NCBI RefSeq assembly: GCF_028649455.1
Contig: NZ_JAQSIO010000010.1
Span: forward strand, 62,001-126,000
Direction of reading: 5' to 3'
From: Curvibacter microcysteis
GTDB lineage: Bacteria > Pseudomonadota > Gammaproteobacteria > Burkholderiales > Burkholderiaceae_C
DNA: 64,000 nucleotides
Shown here: in pieces, positions 1-14,292 of the stretch
How positions within the stretch are numbered: position 1 is the first letter of the stretch
How the letters are laid out: each line of letters opens with the position of its first letter
The notes under the pieces: model-generated
Seen by the model: only the letters and a program-made list of their open reading frames with translations
Database searches by the model: none
Told to the model about the DNA's origin: nothing
Program-made: the position numbers and the translations under genes

Positions 1-1011
1 CTGATCGTGGGTGAACGCGGGCTTGTAGACGCGCTTGCTGATGAGGGCGTCGTACACATCGGCCACCGCCATCAGGCGCGCGGACAAGGGGATGGCGTCG
101 CCGGCCAGGCCTTCGGGGTAACCGGTGCCGTCCCACTTCTCCTGGTGGCTGTAGGCGATTTCCTTGGAGAAGGTCAGAAACTTCACCTTGATGCCCAGAC
201 GGCGCTCGGCGTCCTCGATGGCATCACGGCCAATCGCGGGGTGGCGCTTCATGACCTCAAACTCTTCCACCGTCAGCTTGCCGGGCTTGAGCAGGATGCT
301 GTCGGGAATCCCCACCTTGCCGATGTCGTGCAACGGCGCCGACTTGTAGAGCAGCTCGATGTTGCGCTCGGTCAGGACCGATTCAAAGCGCGGGTGGTGG
401 CGCAGGCGCACGGCCAGTGCCTTCACGTAGAGCTGGGTGCGTCGGATGTGGTTGCCCGTGTCGTTGTCCCGGGTCTCTGCCAGCGAAGCCATGACCATGA
501 TGGTCACGTCCTGGATGGCCTGCACCTCCAGGGTGCGCAGGGCCACCTCTTGTTGCAGGTAGTCGCTTTTGCTGCGCAGAAAGTCCGACGTGGCCTTGAG
601 CGCCAAATGGGTCTGCACCCGGGCCAACAGAATGGGCGGGCTGATGGGCTTGGTGATGTAGTCCACCGCCCCCAGCGACAAGCCCAATTCTTCGTCGGCC
701 ACTTCAGAGCGGGCAGTCAGGAAGATCACCGGGATGTGGCGGGTGCGCGGTTCAGCCTTGAGGCGCCGACAGACCTCATAGCCATCCAAGCCCGGCATCA
801 TGATGTCCAGCAGGATCAGGTCCGGCGGGGGGTCTTGGGCGGCGATCTTGAGGGCTTTTTCGCCTTGGTTGGCCACCTTGACACGGTAATGGTCCTTGAG
901 CAGCGAACTCATCAAGCTCAGGTTGTCCGCGGTGTCGTCCACCACCAGCACGGTGGCAATGGGCTTTTCCACCAACGGTGAAGACTCCGACACAACTGCA
1001 TTCATGACCAT
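1..1011 (-). CDS. Response regulator with HD-GYP domain (probable c-di-GMP phosphodiesterase), 3' end cut by window
   Basis: The reverse strand is open from the left window edge to an ATG at 1011 (a second in-frame ATG lies at 1005); no stop is inside the window, so the last few dozen residues are missing. The N-terminus is a receiver domain (VLVVDD, phospho-acceptor Asp in LLLDIMMPG, Lys in ITKPI). The C-terminal half is an HD-GYP domain with HDIGK and the diagnostic EKWDGTGYP. Proteins of this RpfG-like class hydrolyse cyclic di-GMP when the receiver is phosphorylated. It lies 34 bp downstream of the giant hybrid kinase gene on the same strand, so that kinase is the likely partner. The opposite-strand reading is a shadow. 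Confidence 0.93.
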   Translation of the reverse strand, partial: MVMNAVVSESSPLVEKPIATVLVVDDTADNLSLMSSLLKDHYRVKVANQGEKALKIAAQDPPPDLILLDIMMPGLDGYEVCRRLKAEPRTRHIPVIFLTARSEVADEELGLSLGAVDYITKPISPPILLARVQTHLALKATSDFLRSKSDYLQQEVALRTLEVQAIQDVTIMVMASLAETRDNDTGNHIRRTQLYVKALAVRLRHHPRFESVLTERNIELLYKSAPLHDIGKVGIPDSILLKPGKLTVEEFEVMKRHPAIGRDAIEDAERRLGIKVKFLTFSKEIAYSHQEKWDGTGYPEGLAGDAIPLSARLMAVADVYDALISKRVYKPAFTHDQ

Positions 1012-1045
1012 CAAAACACCCTGTTAGAAGTTGGGGCGAGACATA

Positions 1046-5887
<4,842 letters not shown>

Positions 5888-6100
5888 CAATGCGCTCCTG
5901 ACCAGCGCGCCCGCTGGCCCCACAAGGGCTTGGCAATCCACAAAGCAGCAGCAGGGAACACAGGCAAACTCCTGATTCAGACACCCCATGCTAAGGGAAA
6001 GCGAGCGATTGATTCGGACAGACGGTCAATAAAAGAGCTCCAACTCTGTTGTGCCCCCACACCAGGGCCCGGCCTGGCCCACGGCAGGTCGATGCTTCGC

Positions 6101-6913
6101 TCAGGGCAATGGCCCGCACAGGCGCTCGACCGCGGCAGCGCGCTCCTGGGCCGGCGGCTTGAGCGCCCACCGAAGCAGGCTGCGGGCCTGGCAGGCTTGA
6201 GGGTGTTCAAACATGGCGGGCGACAAGAGCGATACCAACTCGTGGTCCCAGGGCTGGTGGCCGTTGATCAATACCGAGAGCGGCCCTTGCTTGTCCACCC
6301 GGTAACCCGTCTGGACAAACAAAGCCACGGCCCGGCGATCGCCCTGTTTGATGGCCTTCATCAGGCCGTTGGCGTCCAGGGCGTAGCCACGGGCTTGAAG
6401 GTCTTTTTGGGGATCGAGAGACGCTGCCACCAAGACGTCCAGCTTGGCGTTCGCACTCGACAGCCCCTGGCCCATGTCCCCCAGCGCGCGATGGACGCCC
6501 AAGAGGCTTTCTTGCAGCCCTCTTGCGGCGGGAACGCGGCTGGCCATCAGGCCCCCTCGGTCGGAATGAACCACGGAGACCAGACCCACCAATGACACCG
6601 CCACCATGCCCCCAAGGAGCAGCCGCCAGACGGGTCTGCGCCAGAACGCACTCGCCGCCAGATCGGCGCGGCAGCCGAGCGCCGACAAGACCCGGCGCCA
6701 AGCCAGCGGGAACCAGGCCGCCACCAGCATGAGCAGCACCAGCAAGGTCGTGAGCGCATAGATGACGGTCGGCAGCGCCCCCAAGGAGGGGGACAAAAAG
6801 TCGATCAGGCCCACCAAGGTGGAGGCAAACAAGACCACGGCGTTCACCATCGTCAGGTGCTGCCGAATGAATCCGTACAGCCCCTCCAGTGGCTTCAAGG
6901 GCTGGTCCGGCAC
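6101..6913 (-). CDS. Membrane protein of unknown function with soluble C-terminal domain
   Basis: A 270-residue protein starting at a GTG (6913) with GGAGG six bases upstream. The N-terminal half holds about three hydrophobic segments (near residues 20-40, 48-70 and 92-112). The C-terminal half looks soluble and carries a short segment resembling ankyrin-type repeats (LMKAIKQGDRRAVALFVQTG), a weak similarity only. The gene starts 2 bases after the stop of a 32-codon ORF and follows the DUF4755-like gene, so the three are probably one transcript. I do not recognise the family. Confidence 0.75.
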   Translation of the reverse strand: MPDQPLKPLEGLYGFIRQHLTMVNAVVLFASTLVGLIDFLSPSLGALPTVIYALTTLLVLLMLVAAWFPLAWRRVLSALGCRADLAASAFWRRPVWRLLLGGMVAVSLVGLVSVVHSDRGGLMASRVPAARGLQESLLGVHRALGDMGQGLSSANAKLDVLVAASLDPQKDLQARGYALDANGLMKAIKQGDRRAVALFVQTGYRVDKQGPLSVLINGHQPWDHELVSLLSPAMFEHPQACQARSLLRWALKPPAQERAAAVERLCGPLP

Positions 6914-6915
6914 GA

Positions 6916-7014
6916 TCAGCCTCCGTGGCGGACCAAGCGCCAGCCTGGATGGACGTTGAGCACGCAGCCGAGGCCCGCGCCCAGGGTCCCGGCCATGTTG
7001 TTACTTCTGTGCAT
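6916..7014 (-). CDS. Candidate small protein (32 aa) translationally coupled to the next gene
   Basis: The ATG at 7014 is preceded by GGGAG with a 6-base spacer. The ORF runs 32 codons (begins MHRSNNMAG, ends WRLVRHGG) and its TGA finishes 2 bases before the GTG of the next membrane protein gene; the last codons of the ORF contain the GGAGG used by that gene. This is the classic arrangement for translational coupling. The peptide is Gly-rich and has no clear transmembrane helix. It could be a real small protein or only a leader ORF that opens the downstream start. Confidence 0.45.
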   Translation of the reverse strand: MHRSNNMAGTLGAGLGCVLNVHPGWRLVRHGG

Positions 7015-7067
7015 GGTCATCTCCCGTGAGATCAGTGCTGGGGTCCCGAGGCGACAGGCAGCGTTGA

Positions 7068-7607
7068 TCAACGCTCGTTGACCTCTTGGCGCATGATTTC
7101 CATCCAGCGGGCTTGCACCGCCGTGTCTTTCATCGCGATGCGCCACTTGGGGTGCTGAACATCCCGGACGGTCACGAAGAAGCCCGTATGGGCCGCAGCC
7201 TGGCGCCTCATGGCGACCTCCGCACCCACGGCGGCGAGGTTGCCGCCCACCACCACACCCGGTGTTTCCTTGATGGCTTCCCACTCGCGGATGTCCGCAT
7301 AGGAATAGGTCTTCCACTGCCCCCCGATCAACAGGGTCAAGGTGCGGGCCTGAGGGTTCAGGGCCAGGCCGGTGCCGGACTCGGCATGGTCGAAGCCTGC
7401 GCCAGGGGAGACCTCCGCCGCCGCCAGCATCGCTTGGTGCGCCGCGTCCCGCTTCGCCGCCCGATGAGCCACGAACCAAACCAGCAAGCCCGTCGGCGTC
7501 CAACCCACCAGGAAAAAGGCCAAGGCACCGCCACCCGCGGGCACCACCACCGTCACCAAGGTCAAGAACAAACCCCAGAGAACAGCTCCCGTCCAAAGAA
7601 AACCCAT
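7068..7607 (-). CDS. DUF4755-like membrane-anchored protein
   Basis: A 179-residue protein. The ATG at 7607 is preferred over a TTG at 7622 because the GGAGGAG ribosome site lies between them. Two hydrophobic segments at the N-terminus (about residues 2-25 and 28-48) are followed by a soluble domain of about 120 residues with the pattern LLIGGQWKTYSYADIREWE, reminiscent of DUF4755 proteins that have a PH-like fold. The function is unknown. It heads a small minus-strand cluster with the tiny ORF and the membrane protein downstream. Confidence 0.75.
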   Translation of the reverse strand: MGFLWTGAVLWGLFLTLVTVVVPAGGGALAFFLVGWTPTGLLVWFVAHRAAKRDAAHQAMLAAAEVSPGAGFDHAESGTGLALNPQARTLTLLIGGQWKTYSYADIREWEAIKETPGVVVGGNLAAVGAEVAMRRQAAAHTGFFVTVRDVQHPKWRIAMKDTAVQARWMEIMRQEVNER

Positions 7608-7714
7608 CACAAACTCCTCCAAGCGTGGGTGCGGTCCGGGTGACGCGCAAACCCCATCACGCCTGGATGATCCCCACTGCGCCGCGCCGCGACTTGAATC
7701 GGCGCGTCAAAACA

Positions 7715-8725
7715 TCAGGGGATTTCCTGGGTGGGACAGACCGGGACGGCCGTCCCGCGGATGAGTGACCTGAGCAGACTCGGCGTCATGCCACAGGCGG
7801 TTTTGAAACTTCTCGCCATGTGGGCCTGGTCGGAAAAGCCCGCCTCAACAGCCACCGATGCGAGTGATTTTGGGCTCGGCAAGAGCCGCATGGCGCGCTG
7901 CATCCTCGCGGCCATGCGCAACAGCCTGGGGTTCAAGTCCTCGCTCTGTAACTCGCGTTCGAAGGTGCGCAGCCCCACGCCCAGGGCGCTGGCCAATGCG
8001 GGAGAGGACAGGTCGCCGCAGGACTCCAGCACCTGCATGGCCTCCAAGGCGGCACCACGCTCCGCCCCCAGGTAGCGAGCGCACTCGGCCATGGAACGCG
8101 GTTGTGGCGGTGGCTCAGCGGCCCCCCGGGCAGCCACCTCTCTCAACATCCAGTCCACCACGGCCATGGAGCCCGCACGGCACAGTTCATCGTCACGTTG
8201 AATGCTGGCGAGTTGGCGCTGAATGCTGGTGCTTCCGGCCGTCACCTGGGTTTTGACGGCCAGGGACACCGAGGCGTTGTAAGCGTTGTAGCCCGCAATG
8301 GCAGCCTGTCGGTCGGGCATGAGGCGGATGGTCTGGATCGCCGGGTTCAAATCCGTGCACAACCAGTCCTGAACCGTGCGCGACACCATCCAGTCGGTCG
8401 CGCCAAGCCGGCGCCGGACGGCGGCCGCTGCGCGATAGCCTTGGTAAGGCGAGTGCCCTGCCAGCGTGCTTTTGAGGCTGAGGGCAAAGCGCTCCCGGGG
8501 GCCCATCCCGGCGCACCCCTGCATCGCATGGACGACCGTGTGGTAGGCCAGTCCTTGACTCATGAGCTTGGCCAGCGCTTGGGCAACACACACATTCGCG
8601 GACTCCCCTGCCCTGGCAGCGTTGAAAACACGCATCATAGCCAGCGCCCGGCAGTTCCGCGGCCACGCCGAGAAGGCAGCGCGGGTGGCCCCCCGGCACG
8701 CAGACCGGATCAAAGCGGCGGGCAC
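7715..8725 (-). CDS. AraC-family transcriptional regulator
   Basis: Up to 336 residues from a GTG at 8725; in-frame ATGs at 8638 and 8560 are possible and none has a convincing ribosome site, so the start is uncertain. The C-terminal 90 residues form the double helix-turn-helix of AraC proteins (LSSPALASALGVGLRTFERE, then SLASVAVEAGFSDQAHMARS with FKTACGMTPS). The N-terminal portion does not show an obvious cupin. It is monocistronic between the DUF4755-like gene and the EAL gene. Its target is unknown. Confidence 0.88.
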   Translation of the reverse strand: MPAALIRSACRGATRAAFSAWPRNCRALAMMRVFNAARAGESANVCVAQALAKLMSQGLAYHTVVHAMQGCAGMGPRERFALSLKSTLAGHSPYQGYRAAAAVRRRLGATDWMVSRTVQDWLCTDLNPAIQTIRLMPDRQAAIAGYNAYNASVSLAVKTQVTAGSTSIQRQLASIQRDDELCRAGSMAVVDWMLREVAARGAAEPPPQPRSMAECARYLGAERGAALEAMQVLESCGDLSSPALASALGVGLRTFERELQSEDLNPRLLRMAARMQRAMRLLPSPKSLASVAVEAGFSDQAHMARSFKTACGMTPSLLRSLIRGTAVPVCPTQEIP

Positions 8726-8770
8726 AAGAGGACAACCCCCGTCGGCGGTGCGTGCCCCACAGGCCTGGGT

Positions 8771-10366
8771 TCAGCCCCCGCTCAAGGTGGCGATCTTTTG
8801 CTCGAGCTCGATCAAGCGACGCTCCAGGCGATGCTCGGTGGAGATGTCCATGATGATGCCGTACCAGCGAAGCACCTGGCCGCGCTCGTCCAGATGAGGA
8901 AATCCCTGGCTGCGCACCCAGCGCCAGGTGTTGTCCGGCCACAGGATGCGGAACTCCGTCTTGAACGGCCTGGGCGAAGGCAGGTGGGCCAACCACTCTC
9001 GGTGCACCCGTTCCCGGTCGTCGGGATCCATGCGATCACGCCAGCGCGCATAACGCTCCTGGGCCGAGCTCAAGGCCGTCCACTCGAAAGCAGGCCCCAT
9101 GTAGTCGACAGCCCCGTCGGGGCCAGCCGCCCAGGCGATGTTGGGACCCAGTTCGATGGAACGCCGGAAATGCTCCTCGCTTTGCTGCAGGGCCAGCTCG
9201 GCCTTCACCCGCTCCGAAATATCGATGACGACCAAAGAAATGCCCAGCCATTCACCCAGGGGGTTGCTCACCCGCTGGTGGGCGACCAGGTAGGTCGAAC
9301 CGGTACCGAGGTGGTCGTACTGGGTCGGTGGCAGGTTGGCACCGCCTCGCACGGACTCCAGCGCCTCGAGCAGACCTTGGGAATAGGGCTGGTTCAAGAT
9401 CTTCGCCACAGGCTGCCCGAGCAAATCAGCACCGGCCAAGCCCAGGTAGTGCAGCACTTTGGGGTTGGCGCTGACCACGCGCATCTCGGTGTCGATGAAG
9501 CACAAGCCCACGGGCGCATCCAGGTAAAGCGTTTCCAGCTGGTGCAGGCGCTGAAACGGGGAGGCATCCAGCGGGCGGTCATGGTCACAGTGGCAGCCCA
9601 GACGCTGCAGCTGCACCAGGGCTTGATCGGCACTGCCGGGCCGCCCCAGGTCATAGCCTTGGCCAAAAACGCAACCCAAACGGTTCAATAACTCGGCCTG
9701 GCCGGCGGTCTCTATGCCCTCGGCAATCACATGCACGCCCAGGCTCTGCCCCAGGCCCAGCACGGCCGTGACGATCTTCAGGCTGTGCGAATCGGACTCC
9801 AAGCCACGCACAAAACTGGCATCGATCTTGATTTCATCAAACGGAAGCGACTGCAGACGGGTCAAGCTGGAATGACCCGTGCCGAAGTCGTCCAGGGACA
9901 GGCTCACCCCCGCTTGTTTGAGGGCTTCGATGCTGTGGCGGGCCACCAGGTTGTCGTGGAACAGCTCGTTCTCGGTGACCTCGACGCGCACCCGTCGCAT
10001 GGGAAATCCAGCACGCCCGACCGCAGCCTGCACCTGGACGGCCAAATCAGGCAGCAGAAACTGGCTGGGGGCCAGGTTGAACGCCAGGTAGAACTCGCCA
10101 GGCCAAGCACTGACCTGACGGCACGCCTGCTCAATCAAGGCCAGCGAGAGACCATGCAGCAAACCCAGGCGATCGGCCACGGGGATGAAGGCGGCTGGCG
10201 GCACCACGCCCAACAGCGGCGAGGTCCAGCGCGCCAACACCTCGAAACCGGCGATGCGGCGGCTGTCAAGATGCACCAAGGGCTGATAGGCTGGCCAAAT
10301 CTCACCGGCACGCAGCGCCCCTGAGAGACAGGCAGAAATCTGTTCAAGGCTGGCGCTGAAAGTCAT
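8771..10366 (-). CDS. EAL-domain c-di-GMP phosphodiesterase with two C-terminal PAS domains
   Basis: A 531-residue protein. An EAL domain fills residues about 10-250 and keeps the residues expected for activity: EVLARW in place of EAL, NLAPSQF, VTENEL, LDDFGTGHSSL, IKIDASFV, VIAEGIET and a QGYDLGRP end. Two PAS modules follow (about 275-395 and 400-525, the second with the PAS_3-type WRWVRSQGFPHLDERGQV). There is no GGDEF domain and no transmembrane segment, and the order EAL first, PAS last is unusual. It should linearise cyclic di-GMP under control of a cytoplasmic signal. It is divergent from mutS. Confidence 0.92.
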   Translation of the reverse strand: MTFSASLEQISACLSGALRAGEIWPAYQPLVHLDSRRIAGFEVLARWTSPLLGVVPPAAFIPVADRLGLLHGLSLALIEQACRQVSAWPGEFYLAFNLAPSQFLLPDLAVQVQAAVGRAGFPMRRVRVEVTENELFHDNLVARHSIEALKQAGVSLSLDDFGTGHSSLTRLQSLPFDEIKIDASFVRGLESDSHSLKIVTAVLGLGQSLGVHVIAEGIETAGQAELLNRLGCVFGQGYDLGRPGSADQALVQLQRLGCHCDHDRPLDASPFQRLHQLETLYLDAPVGLCFIDTEMRVVSANPKVLHYLGLAGADLLGQPVAKILNQPYSQGLLEALESVRGGANLPPTQYDHLGTGSTYLVAHQRVSNPLGEWLGISLVVIDISERVKAELALQQSEEHFRRSIELGPNIAWAAGPDGAVDYMGPAFEWTALSSAQERYARWRDRMDPDDRERVHREWLAHLPSPRPFKTEFRILWPDNTWRWVRSQGFPHLDERGQVLRWYGIIMDISTEHRLERRLIELEQKIATLSGG

Positions 10367-10702
10367 GCTGGAGTGACTGCCGGTTGAATGAAGAATGCGT
10401 TCCCCAGCCTGAAGCGCGCCAGGGAGATCGCCCCAAAATCAGTGTAGGGCATGCGAGCTTATTCGGCCCCCCGGGGAAGCGCCACCTTGCCAGGCAGCCC
10501 AGTTCAGGCCCTCGTGGACAAGAAGCCCGGCGAAAACAGACCCGCCCAGGCAGGGCATGACACGACGCGCCGCCCGCCGGGCCCCGCAGGCCAGATAATC
10601 CACCCATCACGCCCCGGTCCCCGGGGCTGGCCGGGTGGCCTGCAGGTCTCCCTCCCGAGCGCCCTGCCCCACCCACCGGCCACCGACCCTGTTAGTTTGC
10701 CC
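10367..10702. other. Intergenic region between divergent EAL gene and mutS
   Basis: These 336 bases carry the start regions of two divergent genes. They are GC-rich, and the open frames through them look like shadows. I see no clear -35/-10 pair, no strong ribosome site in front of the mutS ATG, and no RNA gene. Confidence 0.5.
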
Positions 10703-13342
10703 ATGACCCAAGACACCCCCAGCACCGCCCACAGCGGCTTTGCCGACCTGCCCGGGCACACGCCCATGATGGTCCAGTACTTCGCGCTCAAGAAGGACCA
10801 CCCCGACACCCTGCTGTTCTACCGCATGGGTGACTTTTACGAGCTGTTCTACGACGACGCCGAAAAGGCAGCGCGCCTGCTCGACATCACCCTGACCCGG
10901 CGTGGCCAGTCGGCCGGCCAGCCGGTGGTCATGGCCGGCGTGCCCTTCCATGCGATGGAGAACTACCTGGCACGCCTGATCCGCCACGGCGAATCCGTCG
11001 CCATCTGCGAGCAGGTGGGCGAGGTCGGCGCCGCCAAGGGCCCGGTGGAACGCAAGGTGGTGCGCGTGGTCACCCCAGGCACGCTGACCGACGCCGAGCT
11101 GCTGGGCGAAAAAAGCGACTCCGTCCTGCTGTCCGTGCACCAAGGCCCACGCAACCAGTGTGGCCTGGCCTGGCTCAGCGTCACCCAGGACGACATCCAC
11201 CTGGCCGAGTGCAGCGCCGACGAGCTGGACGCCTGGCTGTCCCGCGTGGCGCCCAATGAAGTGATTTACAGCGCCGACGTCACGCCCGCCTTCGAGCACT
11301 TGCTGCGCCAGGCCCGCGCCAGCGCCGGCCTGCCCATGAGCCAACGCCCCGAGTGGCAGTTCGATCCCGCGCTGGGCCAGCGCAAGCTGCTGGAGCAATT
11401 GCAGGTGGCCAGCCTGAGCACCTGGCACGCCGAGGGCCTGCCCCTGGCCCACGCCGCCAGCGCTGCGCTGCTGAACTACGCAGAACACACCCAAGGCCGC
11501 AGCCTGCCCCACCTGCGCGCACTGCGCGTGCAACGCAGCGGCGAGCTGATCGAGCTGCCCGTCACCACCCGGCGCAACCTGGAGCTGGTCAAGACCTTGC
11601 GCGGCGAGGACTCGCCCACCGTCTACTCGCTGCTCGACACCTGCATGACCGGCATGGGCAGCCGCCTGCTGAAAACCTGGCTGCTGGAGCCGCCGCGCGA
11701 CCGCAGCATCGCCCAAGCCCGGCTGGACGCCATCGCCGCCCTGCAAGGCGCCAACGGCGCCGGTCCCTGGCACGCGCTGCGCCAGCAGCTCAAGGGCACC
11801 AGCGATGTGGAGCGCATCAGCGCCCGCATCGCCCTGCGCCAGGTGCGCCCGCGCGAGCTGGTGGCCTTGCTCCATTCGCTGCAAAAAGCAGAGCAACTGA
11901 CCCTGGGCGGCAGCTGGCCCGCGGGCACCTTGGCCCAGATCGCCACCGAGCTGGTGCCGCCCCCCGACACCGCCGTGCTGCTGCACCGCGCCATCCTGCC
12001 CGAACCGGCGGCCCTGGTGCGCGACGGCGGGGTGATTGCCGAAGGCTTTGACGCCGAGCTGGACGAGCTGCGCCACATCCAGACCCATGCCGACAGCTTC
12101 CTGGTCGACCTGGAGGTGCGCGAGCGTGAGCGCACCGGCATCGCCAACCTGCGCGTGCAATACAACAAGGTGCACGGCTTCTACATCGAAATCACCCAAG
12201 GCCAGCTCGACAAGGTGCCGGCCGACTACCGGCGCCGCCAAACCCTGAAGAACGCCGAGCGCTTCATCACGCCCGAACTCAAGGCCTTTGAAGACAAGGC
12301 CTTGTCGGCCCAGGAGCGCGCTCTGGCGCGTGAAAAATGGCTTTACGAGCAAGTGCTGGACGCGCTGCAAGCCCACGTGCCCACGCTCAGCCGTGTGGCC
12401 CGCGCCCTGGCCACGCTGGACGTGCTGTGCACCCTGGCCGAGCGCGCCCTGACCCTGAACTGGACCGCCCCGGTTTACGCCAAAGAGCCCTGCATCGAGA
12501 TCACGCGCGGCCGCCACCCGGTGGTCGAAGCGCGCCTGGCCGAGACCTCGGGCGGCAGCTTCATCGCCAACGACACGCAGCTGGGGCTCAAGCAGCGACT
12601 GCAGGTCATCACCGGCCCCAACATGGGCGGTAAATCGACCTACATGCGCCAGGTGGCATTGATCGTGCTTCTGGCCAGCATGGGCAGCCATGTGCCGGCC
12701 CAGGCCTGCCGCATCGGGCCGATCGACGCCATCCACACCCGGATTGGCGCCGCCGACGACCTGGCCAACGCCCAATCGACCTTCATGCTGGAGATGACCG
12801 AAGCCGCTCAAATTCTGCACAGCGCCACGCCGCACAGCCTGGTGCTGATGGACGAGATCGGCCGTGGCACGTCGACCTTCGACGGCCTGGCCCTGGCCGC
12901 CGGCATCGCCACCCACTTGCACGACAAGACGCAGGCCTTCACGCTGTTTGCCACCCACTACTTCGAGCTGACCGAGTTCCCGGTCAAGCACCATCAGGCG
13001 GTGAACGTGCACGTGAGCGCCACCGAAGCGGGCTCGGACATCGTGTTCTTGCACGAAATTCAACCCGGCCCGGCCAGCCGCAGCTACGGCATCCAGGTGG
13101 CCCGCCTGGCCGGCATGCCCAGCGCGGTGCTCAGCCACGCGCGCCACACCTTGCAGACCCTGGAAGAGCGCGCCACCGAGGCCCAGGCCCAGGTGGACCT
13201 GTTTGCCGCTCCACCAGCTATCGAAAAAATAGCACCTAGCGCCTTAGAATCAAGGTTTGCCGAGATCGACCCCGACACGCTGAGTCCACGCGAAGCGCTG
13301 GACCTGATCTACTCACTCAAAAAACTAGAGTCCTCCTCATGA
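10703..13342 (+). CDS. mutS: DNA mismatch repair protein MutS
   Basis: An 879-residue MutS, the normal length. The ATG at 10703 gives the typical start with [17 protein letters not shown] and [15 protein letters not shown], the mismatch-binding Phe-X-Glu region. The ATPase core shows [13 protein letters not shown] (about residue 637), the [12 protein letters not shown] Walker B region and [10 protein letters not shown]. MutS recognises mispairs and recruits MutL during post-replicative repair. The stop overlaps the start of the Anbu protease gene by 4 bases (ATGA), implying coupled translation. Confidence 0.98.
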   Translation: MTQDTPSTAHSGFADLPGHTPMMVQYFALKKDHPDTLLFYRMGDFYELFYDDAEKAARLLDITLTRRGQSAGQPVVMAGVPFHAMENYLARLIRHGESVAICEQVGEVGAAKGPVERKVVRVVTPGTLTDAELLGEKSDSVLLSVHQGPRNQCGLAWLSVTQDDIHLAECSADELDAWLSRVAPNEVIYSADVTPAFEHLLRQARASAGLPMSQRPEWQFDPALGQRKLLEQLQVASLSTWHAEGLPLAHAASAALLNYAEHTQGRSLPHLRALRVQRSGELIELPVTTRRNLELVKTLRGEDSPTVYSLLDTCMTGMGSRLLKTWLLEPPRDRSIAQARLDAIAALQGANGAGPWHALRQQLKGTSDVERISARIALRQVRPRELVALLHSLQKAEQLTLGGSWPAGTLAQIATELVPPPDTAVLLHRAILPEPAALVRDGGVIAEGFDAELDELRHIQTHADSFLVDLEVRERERTGIANLRVQYNKVHGFYIEITQGQLDKVPADYRRRQTLKNAERFITPELKAFEDKALSAQERALAREKWLYEQVLDALQAHVPTLSRVARALATLDVLCTLAERALTLNWTAPVYAKEPCIEITRGRHPVVEARLAETSGGSFIANDTQLGLKQRLQVITGPNMGGKSTYMRQVALIVLLASMGSHVPAQACRIGPIDAIHTRIGAADDLANAQSTFMLEMTEAAQILHSATPHSLVLMDEIGRGTSTFDGLALAAGIATHLHDKTQAFTLFATHYFELTEFPVKHHQAVNVHVSATEAGSDIVFLHEIQPGPASRSYGIQVARLAGMPSAVLSHARHTLQTLEERATEAQAQVDLFAAPPAIEKIAPSALESRFAEIDPDTLSPREALDLIYSLKKLESSS

Positions 13343-14166
13343 CTTATTGCGTCGCCATCAAACTCAATGCCGGCCTGGTGTTCCTGTCCGACTCCCGCAC
13401 CAACGCCGGCCTCGACCAGATCAGCACTTTCCGCAAGATGATCGTCTACGAGAAGGCCGATGACCGCTTCATGGTGCTGCTGTCGGCCGGCAACCTGAGC
13501 ATCTCGCAGTCGGTGCGCGAGATCCTGCAGGTGGAACAGCTCAAGGAACACGAAGACAGCGAACCGATCACCATCTGGAACGCCAAGAGCATGTTCGACG
13601 CCTGCCGCGTGCTGGGCTCGGCCGTGCGCCGCGTCTATGAGCGCGACGCCGCCTCGCTGCGCCAGGCGGGTGTGGAATTCAATGTGTCCCTGATCCTGGG
13701 CGGCCAGATCAAGGGTGAAGGCATGCGCCTGTTCCAGGTCTACTCGGCCGGCAACTTCATCGAAGCCACGCCGGAAACGCCTTACTTCCAGGTCGGCGAA
13801 TCCAAGTACGGCAAGCCCGTGTTGGACCGTGTCGTGTCGCCTGAAACCCCGCTGGACGAGGCCGCCAAGTGCGCTTTGGTGTCGATGGATTCGACCCTCA
13901 AGTCCAACCTGTCGGTGGGCCTGCCGCTGGACCTGGTGGTCTATGAGGCCGATCAGTACCAGACCGACAAGGTGATCTGCATCGACGAAAACAACCCCTA
14001 TTTCCGCATGGTGCGCGGCAGCTGGGGCGAGAAGCTGCGCCAGGTCTTCGACAGCATCGAAGACCCGATGTGGGGTGGCGGCAAGACGGATGTGCCCCTG
14101 ATGGTGCACTCGCCACGCAGCAAGCCGCTGCGCAAGATCGCCACGCCCGAAGAAAAGCTCATCTGA
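13339..14166 (+). CDS. Anbu, proteasome-related (HslV-like) peptidase
   Basis: A 275-residue Ntn-hydrolase of the Anbu/COG3484 type. After removal of Met the protein starts with Thr1 (TYCVAIKL), and Asp17 and Lys32 sit where the proteasome-fold nucleophile-assisting residues belong ([20 protein letters not shown]). Characterised Anbu proteins assemble into open helical rings; the physiological substrate is unknown. The family is usually found with a transglutaminase-like protein, an alpha-E protein and a circularly permuted ATP-grasp protein. None of those is here; instead the gene overlaps mutS by 4 bases. A rho-independent terminator follows. Confidence 0.92.
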   Translation: MTYCVAIKLNAGLVFLSDSRTNAGLDQISTFRKMIVYEKADDRFMVLLSAGNLSISQSVREILQVEQLKEHEDSEPITIWNAKSMFDACRVLGSAVRRVYERDAASLRQAGVEFNVSLILGGQIKGEGMRLFQVYSAGNFIEATPETPYFQVGESKYGKPVLDRVVSPETPLDEAAKCALVSMDSTLKSNLSVGLPLDLVVYEADQYQTDKVICIDENNPYFRMVRGSWGEKLRQVFDSIEDPMWGGGKTDVPLMVHSPRSKPLRKIATPEEKLI

Positions 14167-14240
14167 GGCCAGACCTGGGCGGCCTCCGGGCTGACCCAGC
14201 GCCCGAGGCGTCCGCAGCGCGGTCCGCGGGTTCACCCCGA

Positions 14241-14262
14241 GCGGCTGATTCAGCCGCTTTTT
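14241..14262 (+). terminator. Rho-independent terminator after the mutS-Anbu operon
   Basis: GCGGCTG and CAGCCGC pair over a 3-base loop and are followed by five T residues. Confidence 0.8.
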
Positions 14263-14264
14263 GA

Positions 14265-14280
14265 GCGGCCTCGGGGCCGC
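14265..14280. other. Strong GC hairpin in front of the alpha/beta hydrolase gene
   Basis: GCGGCC and GGCCGC flank a TCGG loop, ending 12 bases before the hydrolase ATG. It lacks a T-run. It may reinforce the preceding terminator or shield the following start. Confidence 0.5.
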
Positions 14281-14292
14281 CGTCAGCCTGCC

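Noticed and set aside
5888-5989. N-terminal extension of the hybrid kinase
   Set aside because: The AGGAG ribosome site directly precedes the ATG at 5887, and the extension is an unlikely Cys-rich stretch.
10607-13147. 846-codon minus-strand frame opposite mutS
   Set aside because: Shadow; product is Gly/Gln/His-rich with no family features.
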